Below are positions 30,687-41,797 of a DNA stretch of 64,000 nt, piece after piece. A model generated the notes under the pieces. It had not been told where the DNA came from and ran no database searches. It saw only the letters and a list, made by a program, of their open reading frames with translations. Position numbers and translations under genes: made by a program. Position 1 is the stretch's first letter; each line of letters opens with the position of its first letter. This DNA is from Phytophthora sp. 'mugwort' (taxonomy: Eukaryota > Oomycota > Peronosporomycetes > Peronosporales > Peronosporaceae), in contig JAUCEF010000006.1 in NCBI GenBank assembly GCA_033558025.1, positions 3,348,001 to 3,412,000 of the forward strand, given 5' to 3'.

Positions 30687-30869
30687 CTTGATCTTGGCGA
30701 TGGGAGTCAAGCTGACATAATCACCTCGCGGACGTCACCTCCATCGTCGAGGGTCACCTCCATCGCAAGAGTAAAAGCAGAGTAGGGCACAGTCCGTCAC
30801 AATCTCAGCAGCGATCGCGGTAGTATTTGCCTCGTCCGTAGAGGCAGTAGTGGTATGGTCCAATCGGCT

Positions 30870-31716
30870 GTACCTTTATCGCCGTCGAAACCGGGTGAAC
30901 TTCACCACCACCAGCGCCTTAGTCATGATGTCCGCCACCATTTCCTCCGTGCCAATGTGCTGCGTCGTGAACTGCTTCAGCTCCGCCGTACGCCGCACCA
31001 GGTAGTACTTATTGTTAATTTGTTTCGTCTTGGAATGATTGCCAGATTTGACAGACAAAGATATGGCTCCTTCGTTGTCACCCAGCAGCAGCGGAACAGG
31101 CTGTTTCCACTTCAATTCTCTGCAAAGGTCAGCAAGCCACAGCCTGTCCTTGGTCGGTTCAGCCGTATTTTCGCATGTGCTCTGTGCAATGAATTCCTCC
31201 TGTTTCGTGATTGCATACGATATCATATTGTCATCCAATGTAGTCACGTAGCCACTGACACTGCGCCGATCCGCAAGATCATTTGCGTAGTCAACATCCG
31301 AGTAGCAGCCAATAGAACACCGATTCCCTGATGCACGTCCATCACCCAACCATAGTTGCATGTCGCGTGCAGATAGCGAAGCACTCGCTTTGCTTGAGCG
31401 TAGTGCGTGTGGTCATAGTCCGCCAGGCATTTTCCGAGGTGTCGTGTGGCATGCGCAATGTCTGGTCTTAGTGCACCTGGTACTGGAGGGCGCCCACCAA
31501 TTCACGGTAGTAACAGGAACCTCCGCCTTTGCCATAGCAGTAGCCTCAGGCGTCGCACATCCATTACAGTTCTCCATGTGGAACCGTTCTAGCACCTCAA
31601 GTACGTACTGCGTCTGACATTACACAATATGTTTTGCGGTCGATCAATCATAATCTCCACGCCAAGCACATATTTCACCGTGCCCATCGTAGTCAGCTCA
31701 AACGCTTCCTGCAAGG
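30870..31716 (-). pseudogene. Copia X pol, reverse transcriptase end and RNase H (broken)
   Basis: Ty1/copia pol remnant on the minus strand. Recognisable are GVEIM (end of the reverse transcriptase), HMENCNGCATPEA, SDVDYANDLADRRSVSGYV and the C-terminal HIGTEEMVADIMTKAL. There are in-frame stops near 31620 and frame changes around 31360. The part of the same protein that should precede it lies at 36,449 and beyond; copia Y was inserted between them. Removing copia Y and one copy of CAAGG restores a continuous frame at the joint. Confidence 0.85.
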
Positions 31717-32104
31717 TAAAAGTAGGAGAGGAAGAGCGTGCGGGACGAGTTGATGAAGAAGGCTTCTTGGCGAGGTTGCAAAACCAAAAGTGAGTGGGAT
31801 TGATGTCGTTATTGTTCTCTACCTTCCTAGCTCATTTCTTCTACTGTCTTTGCTACGGTGAGTTTTCTAATCCCATCAGGTATCCCATATGTATAGTGGG
31901 AAAATGCAAAAGTTGTGGTCAAAGCGGGACTCGACCCGCTAACTGCTGGCTCGCATAAGAGACTATACCAGCTGAGCGATAGAAAGCATTTGGTTAGTAA
32001 TCATGAATGCGTATCTATAGCAAAACACCATAACTCACGCAAACCCACACATGCACAACATATGCAAACCGGCACTTCAACACACGCAACATCACCTGCC
32101 AACA
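31717..32104 (-). repeat. Copia Y 3' LTR
   Basis: 388 bp, near-identical to 36056-36443 and 63281-63670. Contains the tRNA-like block described separately (about 31919-31985). Confidence 0.93.
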
Positions 32105-32134
32105 CTCTCCCTTGATGTGCGTGCTGCGGCTTCC

Positions 32135-34050
32135 TCATTCTTCCATGCAAAGTCCTATGACAAACTTGCGATACTTGTCACGCGCTAGCGCCTTTGTCAT
32201 GCCATCAGCAACCATCTCATCGGTTGGCTTGTACTCCAAAGTGATAAACACGCACTCAATCTTCTCACGCAGAAAGTGGAACTTGATGTCGATGTGCTTC
32301 GTGCGTGTGTGATACACTGGGTTCTTGGCCAGTGCGATGCACCCTTGATTATCTTGATATATTTTCGTAGCACCTCGGTCCTTGTAGCCCATGTCTTTGA
32401 GCAGTAGTCGCAGCCACACAGCTTCTTGAGTCGCACTGTAGAGACTCATGTACTCTGCTTCAGTACTTGATGTAGCCACAGTGGGTTGGCGCTTGGACTT
32501 CCACGATATCGCGCTGCCGTTCAGAAACAATACGTAGCCAGTAGTCGAGCGTCGCGTGTCAAGGTCGCCAGCCCAGTTTGCGTCCGCAAAACCCACAAGC
32601 TCTCCCTTGACCGAACCATTAAACACAACTCCGAGCTCTTGGGCCGTCTTCAGACACTTCAAAATGCGCTTCGTTGCCACCCAGTGGCTTTTGTTGTGGC
32701 GCTCGCAAAACTTGGCTACTTCATCCACTGCGCGTGAAATATCTGGACGTGTGCAAGTTGCCACGTACATCAGTGCACCCACTAGTTCGCGATACGGATA
32801 GTTTAAGACGCACACATCATCGTCCGATACCTTGACCAGTCTCGAGTTGCTGTCAGCCGGCGTATGCATATCCTTGCATTTTTCCACACCAAACTTCTCT
32901 GAGAGTATGATTTTATTTTCACGTCTGCGGTGGATCTCGATGCCGAGTCAATACTTGAGCTCTCCGAGTTCCTTGATGCTAAACTCGGACTTGAGCGCTT
33001 GCTTGATCTTCTCGATGTCGTGTTTCGTTTTGCCAAAGATCATCAAATCGTCCACATAGATAACCACGATTGTGTACTCGATGTTTGACTTTCGCACATA
33101 CACACACGGGTCTGCATCAGAGCGCTTGAAACCTTGACCTTCCAGGTGGCAATTTAGCTTGTTGTTCCATTGACGTGCCGCCTGTTTCGTGCCGTAAAGC
33201 GCTTTCTCAAGCAAACATTTCTCGGTGGGGTTGGACTGGTCTTCGAAACCGTCCGGCTGGTCCATAGAGATCTCCTCTTCGACATCGCCATACAGGAAAG
33301 CCGTATCCACGTCCACATTTTCAGCGTCCAGATCTTCTTTCGCTGCAACCGCCAATGACGCGTTTATCGATTCTTTCCGAGCAACTGGGACAAATGTCTC
33401 GGTGTAATCGATACCTGGACGCTGCGTGAATCCTTTAGCCACAAGCCGAGCCTTGAACATCACAATGTTTCCTCTTGGATCGCGCTTGATCCGAAATACC
33501 CACTTGCACCCCACAGCCTTCTTCCCGGAGGGCATATCCACCAACTTCCAGGTGCGATGGGTTTCTAGCGACTTCATTTCCGCTTCCATCGCACGCAACC
33601 ACTCGTTCTTGTACCTGCTTCGCATAACTTGTTGTGCGTCACAGCACGCTCGCCGTCGTCTTCTTCGGCGTTAAAACAGTGGAGGGACTCGAACTCGCCC
33701 TCAAAGTCGTCTAAGTTGAACTCCCCAGGCCGAGTGCCGGGATATTCGTCTTCGTACCGTACCACACCGCGCCTCTTGCGTACCGGACGCACCATCCACT
33801 CTTCGTTGCCGTCTCTCCCCGGTGTACTTGAACCTCGGGTTGGTACAGAGTGGGTTGGGCCGTCGTGATCGCTTTGTGTGGGTCCTTCGTGTGGTCCAGT
33901 CGGTGGGGTATGGCGCTCGAAGTCTGTACCTGGTTCCTCAGCTACTTCTTTAGAATTCGCATCTTCCAGGATGTCAATGAAGCCTTCACCGTGGACGCTC
34001 GTCTTTTTTATCCCAGCGTGCTCCGCAAATGTGACACTTCTTAAAATCAT
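32135..34050 (-). pseudogene. Copia Y pol C-terminal half: reverse transcriptase and RNase H
   Basis: Reverse transcriptase has WKLVDMPSGKKAVGCKWVF, FTQRPGIDYTETFVPV and the catalytic YVDDLMIF. RNase H has GFADANWAGDLDTRRSTTGY and ends at KALARDKYRKFV. A stop codon (TGA) interrupts after LGELKY near 32948, where copia proteins normally continue with CLGIEI. A one-base loss near 33610 separates the acidic linker (33,630-34,050) from the start of the reverse transcriptase. Confidence 0.9.
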
Positions 34051-34104
34051 GATAGAGCCGTCATTTGCATTGAGGAGTCGGTATGCCTTGTGCTCCTTCG
34101 CGTA

Positions 34105-34949
34105 TCACAGGAAGTAGTACTTCACACCGGAGTCATCCAACTTCTTGCGCTTCTCCTTCGTCACGTGGGCGTAGCATTCTGAACCAAACACTCGCATGTG
34201 GTTCAAACGCGGTTTACGTCTGAACACGATTTCGAGCGGACTTAAGTGCGGGTTGGACGTTGTCGGCAGCACGTTGCGGATATCGGTTGCAGTCATAATG
34301 GCTTCACACCAGAACGCCTTCCCCAATCCACTTTCTTTGAGCATACACCGTGTCATTTTCACTAGCGATCGGTTCATCCGTTAGCCATTCCGTTTTGCTG
34401 GGGGTTGTACGGCACCGTGAACTCCTGCTTGATCAACTTCTCGTCACAAAGCGCCTCCATTTGTGCGTTACGGTATTCCCCACCGTTGTCACTCCGAATC
34501 ACCTTGATCTTCAACCCGGCGGTCTTCATATCCTTGCAAAACTTCGTGAACGCGTCTGGTACTTCACTCTTCTTGCGCAGCGGGTAGATAGTGACGTAGC
34601 GGCTTTTCATCAGGATAAATGTCACTATGTACTTGAAGCCAGACTTTGACTCAGGACTGATGGGTCCAAGAACATCGGAACACACCATGCTGTCTGTGCG
34701 TCTACTCTCCCTGGCTTCCAGCTCGTCCTTGCTGGAATTGAACGTCTTTCGCACTTGCTTTGCGGTTGCGCACATTCCGCAAACTGTCCCGAGTTCAGCC
34801 TGCGTCGCACTCAGCCGCCCATCCTTGACCATTGTGTTCAGTGTACTGAACGAGACATGTCCGAGTCGCCGATGCCAGAGTTCGATGTCGTCATCAGCCG
34901 TATGGCACTCCTCGTTCGCTTCCGTGTTAGGTACATTAGCTTTCCACAC
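34105..34949 (-). pseudogene. Copia Y integrase
   Basis: GAG-pre-integrase zinc finger WHRRLGHVSFSTLN with CGMC, then the core with DVLGPISPESKSGFKYIVTF and RSDNGGEYRN. The frame breaks at about 34,381: the reading after QQNGMA lacks one G and switches into the frame starting MNRSLVKMTR, which carries the rest of the domain (VFGSECYAHV). Confidence 0.88.
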
Positions 34950-36052
34950 TTTCGCCCAGTAGCCACCACTTGATTATCGCGTTTTAAAACACACTTCTCG
35001 CTGTCCATAGTCACAGTCATTCCGCGTGCTGTCGCAGTAGTCAGCGAGAACAGGTTCTTGCTCAAATCCTGAACATGAAGCGCATTCTCCAGCCTAGCGT
35101 TGATCCACGAGCGACCAGTCCACAGTTGCAGAGTCACCTTTCCGAAGCCGATAACCTTCAACTCCGCGCTGCTCTTGGCACTTAAAACGCTTCGACCGTT
35201 CTGCACCGCTGTGTATTCACTGAATGCATCACGCGACTTGCACATATGTGTTGAAACCCACTGTCCATGACCAAGTTCTCACATGCAAATTGCTCAGTCG
35301 CGTTAAGCGCGACGTTAGATTGTACTTGAACTAGACCGCGCGGGTTCGAGTCCGACGGACACTCTCTTGCGAAGTGACCCTTTTGGCCGCAATTGAAGCA
35401 AGCGCCAGTCGTCCCCTTCTTACGTCCGCCGCGCCAGTTCTTCTTCTTGTACTGCTGCTTCCCCGTTGCTCTTACCAGCAAGAAGTGCGGTCGCTTGCTC
35501 AATGTGTGTCGACTCTTTCTGACGCACTTCTTCTGCGATCAGCTTGCTCACGAGGTCCGCCAAGCTGAACGTTGTTATCGACATGCGAAACGCTTGCACC
35601 AAGCTCTCGTAGCTTGCAGGTAGACTCCGCAGCATCGTCGCACAGACGTCTTCCTCACATGGACCGCAGTTTGCATTCCTCATCTTTAGCACCAGCGTCT
35701 CCAACTCCATCACGTGATCCTTGATGGAAGAGGTGGTGTACTTGAACGACGCGAACTTTTCCTTGAGCCACAACCGATTCGCCATGTCTTGCGTACGATG
35801 AAAGTTCTTTAGTCTTCCCCACGCGTCACTCGCAGTCGCCGCGTCGATGACGTGCATCAGCTGCGAGTCCTTCAGGTTCAGCACGATCGCCGCGTGCGCT
35901 TGCTGCTCCTTGACCGCAGTTACGTTGCCTTCGCCGGAGACGCACTCCACAACCCCTTGGACATTAGATACATCTTCATCTTGTAGCTCCACAGCGCGTA
36001 GTTGGACCCATCGAAGGCCTCGACCTTGAACTTGGAGTCGTCTGAGCTCATA
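34838..36052 (-). pseudogene. Copia Y gag, nucleocapsid and protease
   Basis: Gag opens with MSSDDSKFKVEAFDGSNYAL just inside the LTR, followed by the UBN2-type gag core (LKDSQLMHVIDAATASDAWG). The nucleocapsid knuckle is CFNCGQKGHFAREC. The protease active site is LVMDSG. Single-base breaks: loss of a G near 35,947, gain of a G near 35,465, and loss of a G in a GGG run at the protease site near 35,258. Confidence 0.88.
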
Positions 36053-36055
36053 ACC

Positions 36056-36443
36056 TAAAAGTAGGAGAGGAAGAGCGTGCGGGACGAGTTGATGAAGAAG
36101 GCTTCTTGGCAAGGTTGCAAAACCAAAAGTGAGTGGGATTGATGTCGTTATTGTTCTCTACCTTCCTAGCTCATTTCTTCTACTGTCTTTGCTACGGTGA
36201 GTTTTCTAATCCCATCAGGTATCCCATATGTATAGTGGGAAGATGCAAAAGTTGTGGTCAAAGCGGGACTCGACCCGCTAACTGCTGGCTCGCATAAGAG
36301 ACTATACCAGCTGAGCGATAGAAAACATTTGGTTAGTAATCATGAATGCGTATCTATAGCAAAACACCATAACTCACGCAAACCCACACATGCACAACAT
36401 ATGCAAACCGGCACTTCAACACACGCAACATCACCTGCCAACA
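36056..36443 (-). repeat. Copia Y 5' LTR
   Basis: 388 bp; promoter-side LTR for the minus-strand element. Same tRNA-like block at about 36251-36317. Confidence 0.93.
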
Positions 36444-36448
36444 CAAGG

Positions 36449-38911
36449 AGGCGGCGACCTTCGAGCACAGTTCACCGGACCCATTAGCAGAAGGTCATCC
36501 ACGTAAACCGTCAAGAGCATCTTACCTTATCCGCTTTCTTTTAGCATGTAGAGCCCGTAGTCAGACCTGGTTCGCTTAAAACCCATCGTCCCCAGCTTAG
36601 CATGTAGCGTATGATTCCAAATGTTCGGTGCCTGTTTGAAGCCAAACAAGACTCGTCAAGAGCCGACAAATGAAGCCAGTCGCGTCGATCTGGAAGCCAG
36701 GAGGCTGTTCCATGCAAATGAGTTCTTCACGATCGCCATACAGGAACGCCGTCTTCACATCGTACTGCAGTACGTCCCAGCCACGTTGCATAGCGTAGCA
36801 GATAGCAGCCCGAATGGTCTCAATCTGATCATAGGTGCCGAGTAATTCACGCCGAGTTGCTGTTCGAACCCGTGGATCACAAGATGAGCCTTGAACCGTT
36901 CGACACGGCCATGCTCATCCCGCTTACTGCGAAGACCCATCTGCATGTGATCACCTTCAAGCCCTTTGCCACCTTCCTTGGGACCAGCTTCCAGGTTTTG
37001 TGTCCCTTGAGGGACTCGAGCTTTGCCAGCATGGCCTGTTCGACCCTGCCTCAAGCGACCGAGAAGGACGCAGAGGCCCAGTGTTCGTTTGATGGACTAT
37101 GTTGTGGGTCACGTGCTGGTGAGTACGGATGCCGTTGTCCCCGAGACATACAGCAGGCGCGTGCGATAAGTTTTTTGGCCCCGTGGCGAGCTGTATCTGG
37201 ATCTTACGGCCAGTCGTCTCCTTTTCCTGAGCAACTTTCTTTCGCGACTATCGCTTTCGTCGTCGCTTCGCCTTGGTAGCCGCAGTTGCCACACCAGCGG
37301 TTGCTTATTTTTCGCAGCAGCTGGCACAGCAATGCCAGGCTGCACCTCAACTCTCTCATCAGTCGTAGGTAATTCTTCAGGTCCAGGTGGCACACTCGCA
37401 CTGGATCTCTGTTCATCCAATACGGAATTGTCATCGTCCCGTGGTCTGCAAGTATCCCAGGCTAATCAGATTCACCTTCGCGTTCGGTGTGTAGACCACG
37501 TCGTCCAGTAGACGGTCTTCCAGCTTTCCAGTTGCCTGGTTCACGATATGTAGCATCACAGAGCCACAAACAGTCGTGTGTTCAGTGGTTCCATTGGCAA
37601 AATCGAGTCGACTTGTCTGGTCTTCTCGAATGAATGTGAACAGGGACAGGTCTCAATCGACATTAGCCTGCGAGCCCGAGTTAAGAATCCATTCCACTGA
37701 GTTGGCTTCACCACTGTGTATACCTTGATTCTGCTCAACTGCGTTTACCATACGCGAGTCACCGTGGTGTGCAGCACGTCGAGGCCGGCGATCGTCATCA
37801 AACCGACGAGGCGATCGGCCACAACGATCGTTGCGGCCTGGCAAACTGCGTCCCATTGTGTCTCGGTGGCCCATCTCGTATTGCATTACCACGCCGACCA
37901 AACGTTCGTTGCGGCGAGGGGCTGCGTCGTGGTGATCGTCCACGCGGTGGAAATCCCCTTGGACGCATCGACTACGACCACGCGGTAGTGGCGATCGACT
38001 GCATCGCGGTCCAGAGAATCGCGGTGGTCCAGTACGGCCAAAGAAACGTGGTGGCGAAGGGCTTCGTCCGCGCCAAACCGGATGCCCAGCAAAAAACGTA
38101 GTCCTCGTTGATAGACACTTCTTGGTTCAGAATATCAATCAAATACAGGCCCTTGACTTCCGTGCATCTTTAAGTTGGTGCCAACATAGCTATCCCTTGA
38201 CGTGGGCAGACCCACTCGTGGTCCACCGTGCATACGCCCTGGATCAAGCCTTGGTTCACCACCCGAAACGCCCTTCAGTCCTTGCCCTAGGGGTGTTGGA
38301 CTTCAGCGACATTTCGCTGGGCAGCAGCTTGCCCAGTAAGACCAACTAGTCCGACAGCAGCAGCTTGTCCGGTAGCACCACCTTTTGAGCGGCAGCAATC
38401 GCTACAGGTTGCTGAGGTATGGCAGCCGCATACGACGTCATCGCTCGAGTCACTACTCGTCCGCCACTTCCATCCTCGGTACTAGTGTCGCTCGCAGGCG
38501 TCGTTGGCGAGTAGACCGGTGACGAGGCAGCAGCAGCACACGTCTCACCAGTCGCTTGGTTGGGGGTTACGCACAGCGAGAGTCCGGCAAGTAGGGCTTG
38601 TTGCCCATCTCCACTCTCAACTTCAACAAGACGCACGGAGTTCGCAAGGGAAGTCGGTTGCTGTCTCCCCTGCCTTTCCGCAAGCTTCTGCGCCAGCTCT
38701 GGCTTGGACGGCTTGCCAATGCGTGCAGCATATCAGTGTCCATCTGCGTGGCAGTTCGCGCAGTTAGATTTGGCCTTCTTGTCTTGACCGTTCTTGCCGC
38801 GTTGGTGCTTACCACGCTTGCGTCGCTTGCCTTAACCTTGTCCTTAACTAACATTCACTTGCGCCACACGCGTTGTGCGCGGCACAGCCTGCTTGATCTC
38901 CGTTGACAGCT
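36449..38911 (-). pseudogene. Copia X gag end, protease and reverse transcriptase start (broken, integrase mostly lost)
   Basis: Minus-strand remnant read from 38911 down. It begins inside gag, with the zinc knuckle remnant CANCHADGH near 38,740 whose last ligands are destroyed by a stop. The protease region is near 37,680 (EWILNSGSQANV, with N for the catalytic D) followed by NAKVNLISLGYL. The reverse transcriptase follows after a short gap: DVKTAFLYGDREELICMEQP near 36,750 and YVDDLLLMGPV near 36,490. There is no room for a full integrase between protease and reverse transcriptase, so most of it has been deleted. The right end at 38911 is the LINE A insertion point. Confidence 0.78.
38896..38911. 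repeat. 16-bp target duplication of LINE A, 5' copy
   Basis: ATCTCCGTTGACAGCT directly precedes the truncated 5' end of LINE A. Its exact reverse complement is at 45296-45311, beside the 3' end of LINE B. Confidence 0.85.
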
Positions 38912-41797
38912 AGGTGCTGCCGTTCCACCCCTGGAATAGTGAAACCGACAGCATCCGTGAGGCACTACAGCAATTGGGACTAAAGGTTGTTGGGAACAAC
39001 GACTCGGCAAAACTGCTTGGTATATACTACGGTCCCAAGCTCACAGACACGGCACGGCTACAGCACATATTGGCGGACATGCAGACAAGGTGTTCACTGT
39101 GGAAGTACCTGGCACGCACTCTGCGAGGACAAATGGTCATCCTACAACAGATCATCTTGCCTGTTCTCTGGTACACGGCCAGTGTCTGCTACATACCTGA
39201 AACTGGTTTCCAAGACCAAGTCCAGGACATGATAGTACGGTTCATGGCCCAGTCTTCTTCGTCGAACATCGTGCCCCGAGCTTGGTGGACGTTGCCCATG
39301 CACACGGGAGGCCTCGGCTTAACGACTGTGAAAACGATGATCGAGGGACTCCAACTACACATGCTTTGCAAGATGATCATGGCCGTACGCCAGTAACCGG
39401 ATGATGTACCCTCATGGGCCGCCCCAGTCATTGCGCTGTTTGACTCCGTGATGAAACCTTGGGGACGCGATTTGACATCCTGTACGCGCCGATCTGGAAC
39501 AGCCCTCATCATGTGGTGTCTCGACGGCTAAGACGATGGAGACCGCTTGGTTGTATTGGCTTATCCTTTGGAACACCAAACTGCGACCCAAGATCACTCG
39601 CAACATGACCAGGTTTGATAAGTTGACAATGCCGCTGCTGGACAATGTGGATATCGCGACTGCAACCAAGACGCCCAAGACCCCTGCGAACCGCAAACCT
39701 GGGCATTGTCCAAGGCCTTATTCGCTTAAAGGTTTATCGGGTATTCTGACTTGTTTGAGCTTAGTGGATACCCGCCTCAAGCCGCCAAGCTATCCCAAGT
39801 CATCCGTGAGCATAGCCAGCCTGGGCGTGCTAACAGCGTGAGCTTCTGCGGGTCTTTCTTAACTAAGATTGACTTGCTGTTACGACCGTTGGCCAACAGG
39901 CCCATTGGACCCCGCCCCAAGCCACACTACGGCTGCGCACTCCATACTTGGAGCTTCAGTGGCTATGAAGTCGCTGATCTCACGTTGTCGTTAATACGCA
40001 AGCTCCTGGTTCAGTACAAGGTACCCGTCCTGCCAATGACTGCACTTGGACTTAGCGGCTCCCGCAAATGTATGGGGCAGAGACCTAAAGATGAACAAGC
40101 ACGTACTACCAGTGAACGCGGACTTGCTGTACAGACTTCGGCACAACGCACTTTGGGTGGGCTTTAGGTTGCAGCACGTGCAAGGCGCTATGACTCGCTG
40201 CCATCATGGGTGTGGAGTCATTGAAACCGTCCCCCATCTCTTTTGGTATTGTGACTTTGCGGCAACCGTATGGGCGGAATGGCTTGAGGTGTTCCAACAG
40301 TGGTTTGAGTCTCCCATTGAGTGGGCTATCTGTGGTCTACATCGCGGACATCATGCCTACGCCCCGAGCCAAAAAGGACTTTGGTTACAGCCTCTTTGCG
40401 GTCTTCCACATAGTGAGAGTTGTGGTACTTCGCTGCCTATGGACGCACCGCAATGACATCCGCTTCCACGAATATGAACCAAGTCTCATCGGCGTCAAGG
40501 CTCGGGTGCACGCCCTGATTGACCTTCATGTTGCTGCCTTATGGCAGGCAACCCAGGCGCAAGCAATAAGACAGTCCACGCAGGTGAGTAGGCAACCACA
40601 CACCTTATTGCGAGGACTGCCTGTGTCGGCACCCTTCGATGACAATGGCCCAAGCGACCACGAGGCGGAAGCCCGTCAGTGGGACTCCTTACTCGCGGAC
40701 ATGTTGAACCACGACAGGGAAGAGACGTCCGGAGCGTTGGTGCCCTTCACGACTGCAGATCCAAGCGATCGCGGGGTGGAAACCCGTCAGCGGGGCTCCT
40801 TTCCCGCGGCCATGTTGAACAGCAGCCGGGAAGAGACGCCTGTGGCCGAAGGTAAGGCCACAAGCTCAAGGCTTCATCCTGATGTCTTACAATCCGCCGC
40901 CGTCGTGCTCGACCATTACTGGCTTCAGTCTCCACCACTTCACGCCCATACGCCAAGTTCCCGGCTCCATTTGCCGATCGTTTAGCGGGTGTTGCCTTAT
41001 GTCTGCTGTACCCGAAGGCGGTGTGGATTTTTGAACCCAGGCGGGGCCCCACGTTAGCGGACAGGCGGGTGAAGAACGCGACATGCTACAGACGCTTACG
41101 CGTGTTATGGCATGCACGACATCACTGGACTACTCTTTGGATCGAGGTCTAGAGCGGCGCCACACTCCCGAGCCGCGCGTACTACCAGGCCTACAAGCCC
41201 ATGAGACGACGACTGGGAGGCTTTGCCCCTCTAGACCACGACCCGCATCTCTCCTACTGAAGTGCCCGGTGAAGCAGTCTCAAGAACTACCGGGTCTAAC
41301 CGTGCTTCCAGGCCTACAGCCCATGAGACGGCGCCCAGTAGCCCCCAAGACCACCAGTCCAGTCACAAGCCCAGATATCCCAACCTTCGCGGCCAAACCC
41401 CAACCATCGTCCGAAAGGTCTGGTCGGCCCGGCGATTGAACCCTGGCCGCTTCGTCCGACACTGGATGCTTAACCAGCTGAGCTATCTGAGCTCACTAGA
41501 AGTAGGTGGCTCACCACCACCTGGTTCATCGGGTTATACTTGGCTTTTGTATAGACCCCATTGGAAAGGTCCTGCGAATGTCTAACTCGGCCCAGAGACG
41601 CCTCGCGACGTCCACCAATTTCCTCCTGGACACTAAAATGGGTCTTTCAGGGTACCCACTTTCGAGAAAATGGACGACATCAATTGGATACTTCGTACCC
41701 AACTTTTGGGTCCACATGACCCAAATCGATCTCAAATAGCAAGTAGGGTAGCTAAGTAGGTTGCTTACTAGCCTTAAAATGTAATGTATTTTTGTTA
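38912..41797 (+). mobile_element. LINE A, 5'-truncated non-LTR retrotransposon (inverted copy of LINE B)
   Basis: 2,886 bp, nearly identical to the reverse complement of 45312-48200. It starts inside the reverse transcriptase, just after the catalytic region, at GTGCTGCCGTTCC. It contains the thumb region (LKVVGNNDSAKLLGIYYG), a Cys-His knuckle CHHGCGVIETVPHLFWYC near 40,200, and a frame RAKKDFGYSLFAVFHIVRVV that lies in another frame in both copies. A stop at 39394-39396 is shared with LINE B (47713-47715). The 3' end is TGTATTTTTGTTA without a long poly(A). Confidence 0.92.
41424..41490 (-). other. tRNA-like block in LINE A 3' region
   Basis: On the minus strand: A-box-like TAGCTCAGCTGGTTAAGCA (41467-41485) and B-box-like GGGTTCAATCGCC (41431-41443), spaced as in a tRNA. 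The acceptor stem does not pair, so it is not a functional tRNA gene. It is antisense to the LINE. Confidence 0.6.

Larger units (their letters stand above)
31717..36443 (-). mobile_element. Copia Y, complete Ty1/copia-type LTR retrotransposon with broken frames
   Basis: 4,727 bp, bounded by two 388-bp LTRs (31717-32104 and 36056-36443) and by the 5-bp target duplication CAAGG (31712-31716 and 36444-36448). LTRs read TGTTGGCAGG to CCTACTTTTA on the element strand. The gag ATG lies about 4 bp inside the 5' LTR, so the primer-binding region overlaps the start. Order on the minus strand is gag, zinc knuckle, protease, integrase, reverse transcriptase, RNase H. The two LTRs differ at only a couple of positions, so insertion is recent relative to its neighbours, yet at least six one-base lesions break the protein. 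Confidence 0.93.

Noticed and set aside
31919..31985. Genuine tRNA gene in the copia Y LTR
   Set aside because: No acceptor pairing, and the B box has lost one base in this copy.
41424..41490. Genuine tRNA gene in the LINE
   Set aside because: A and B boxes are present but the acceptor, D and anticodon stems do not form.
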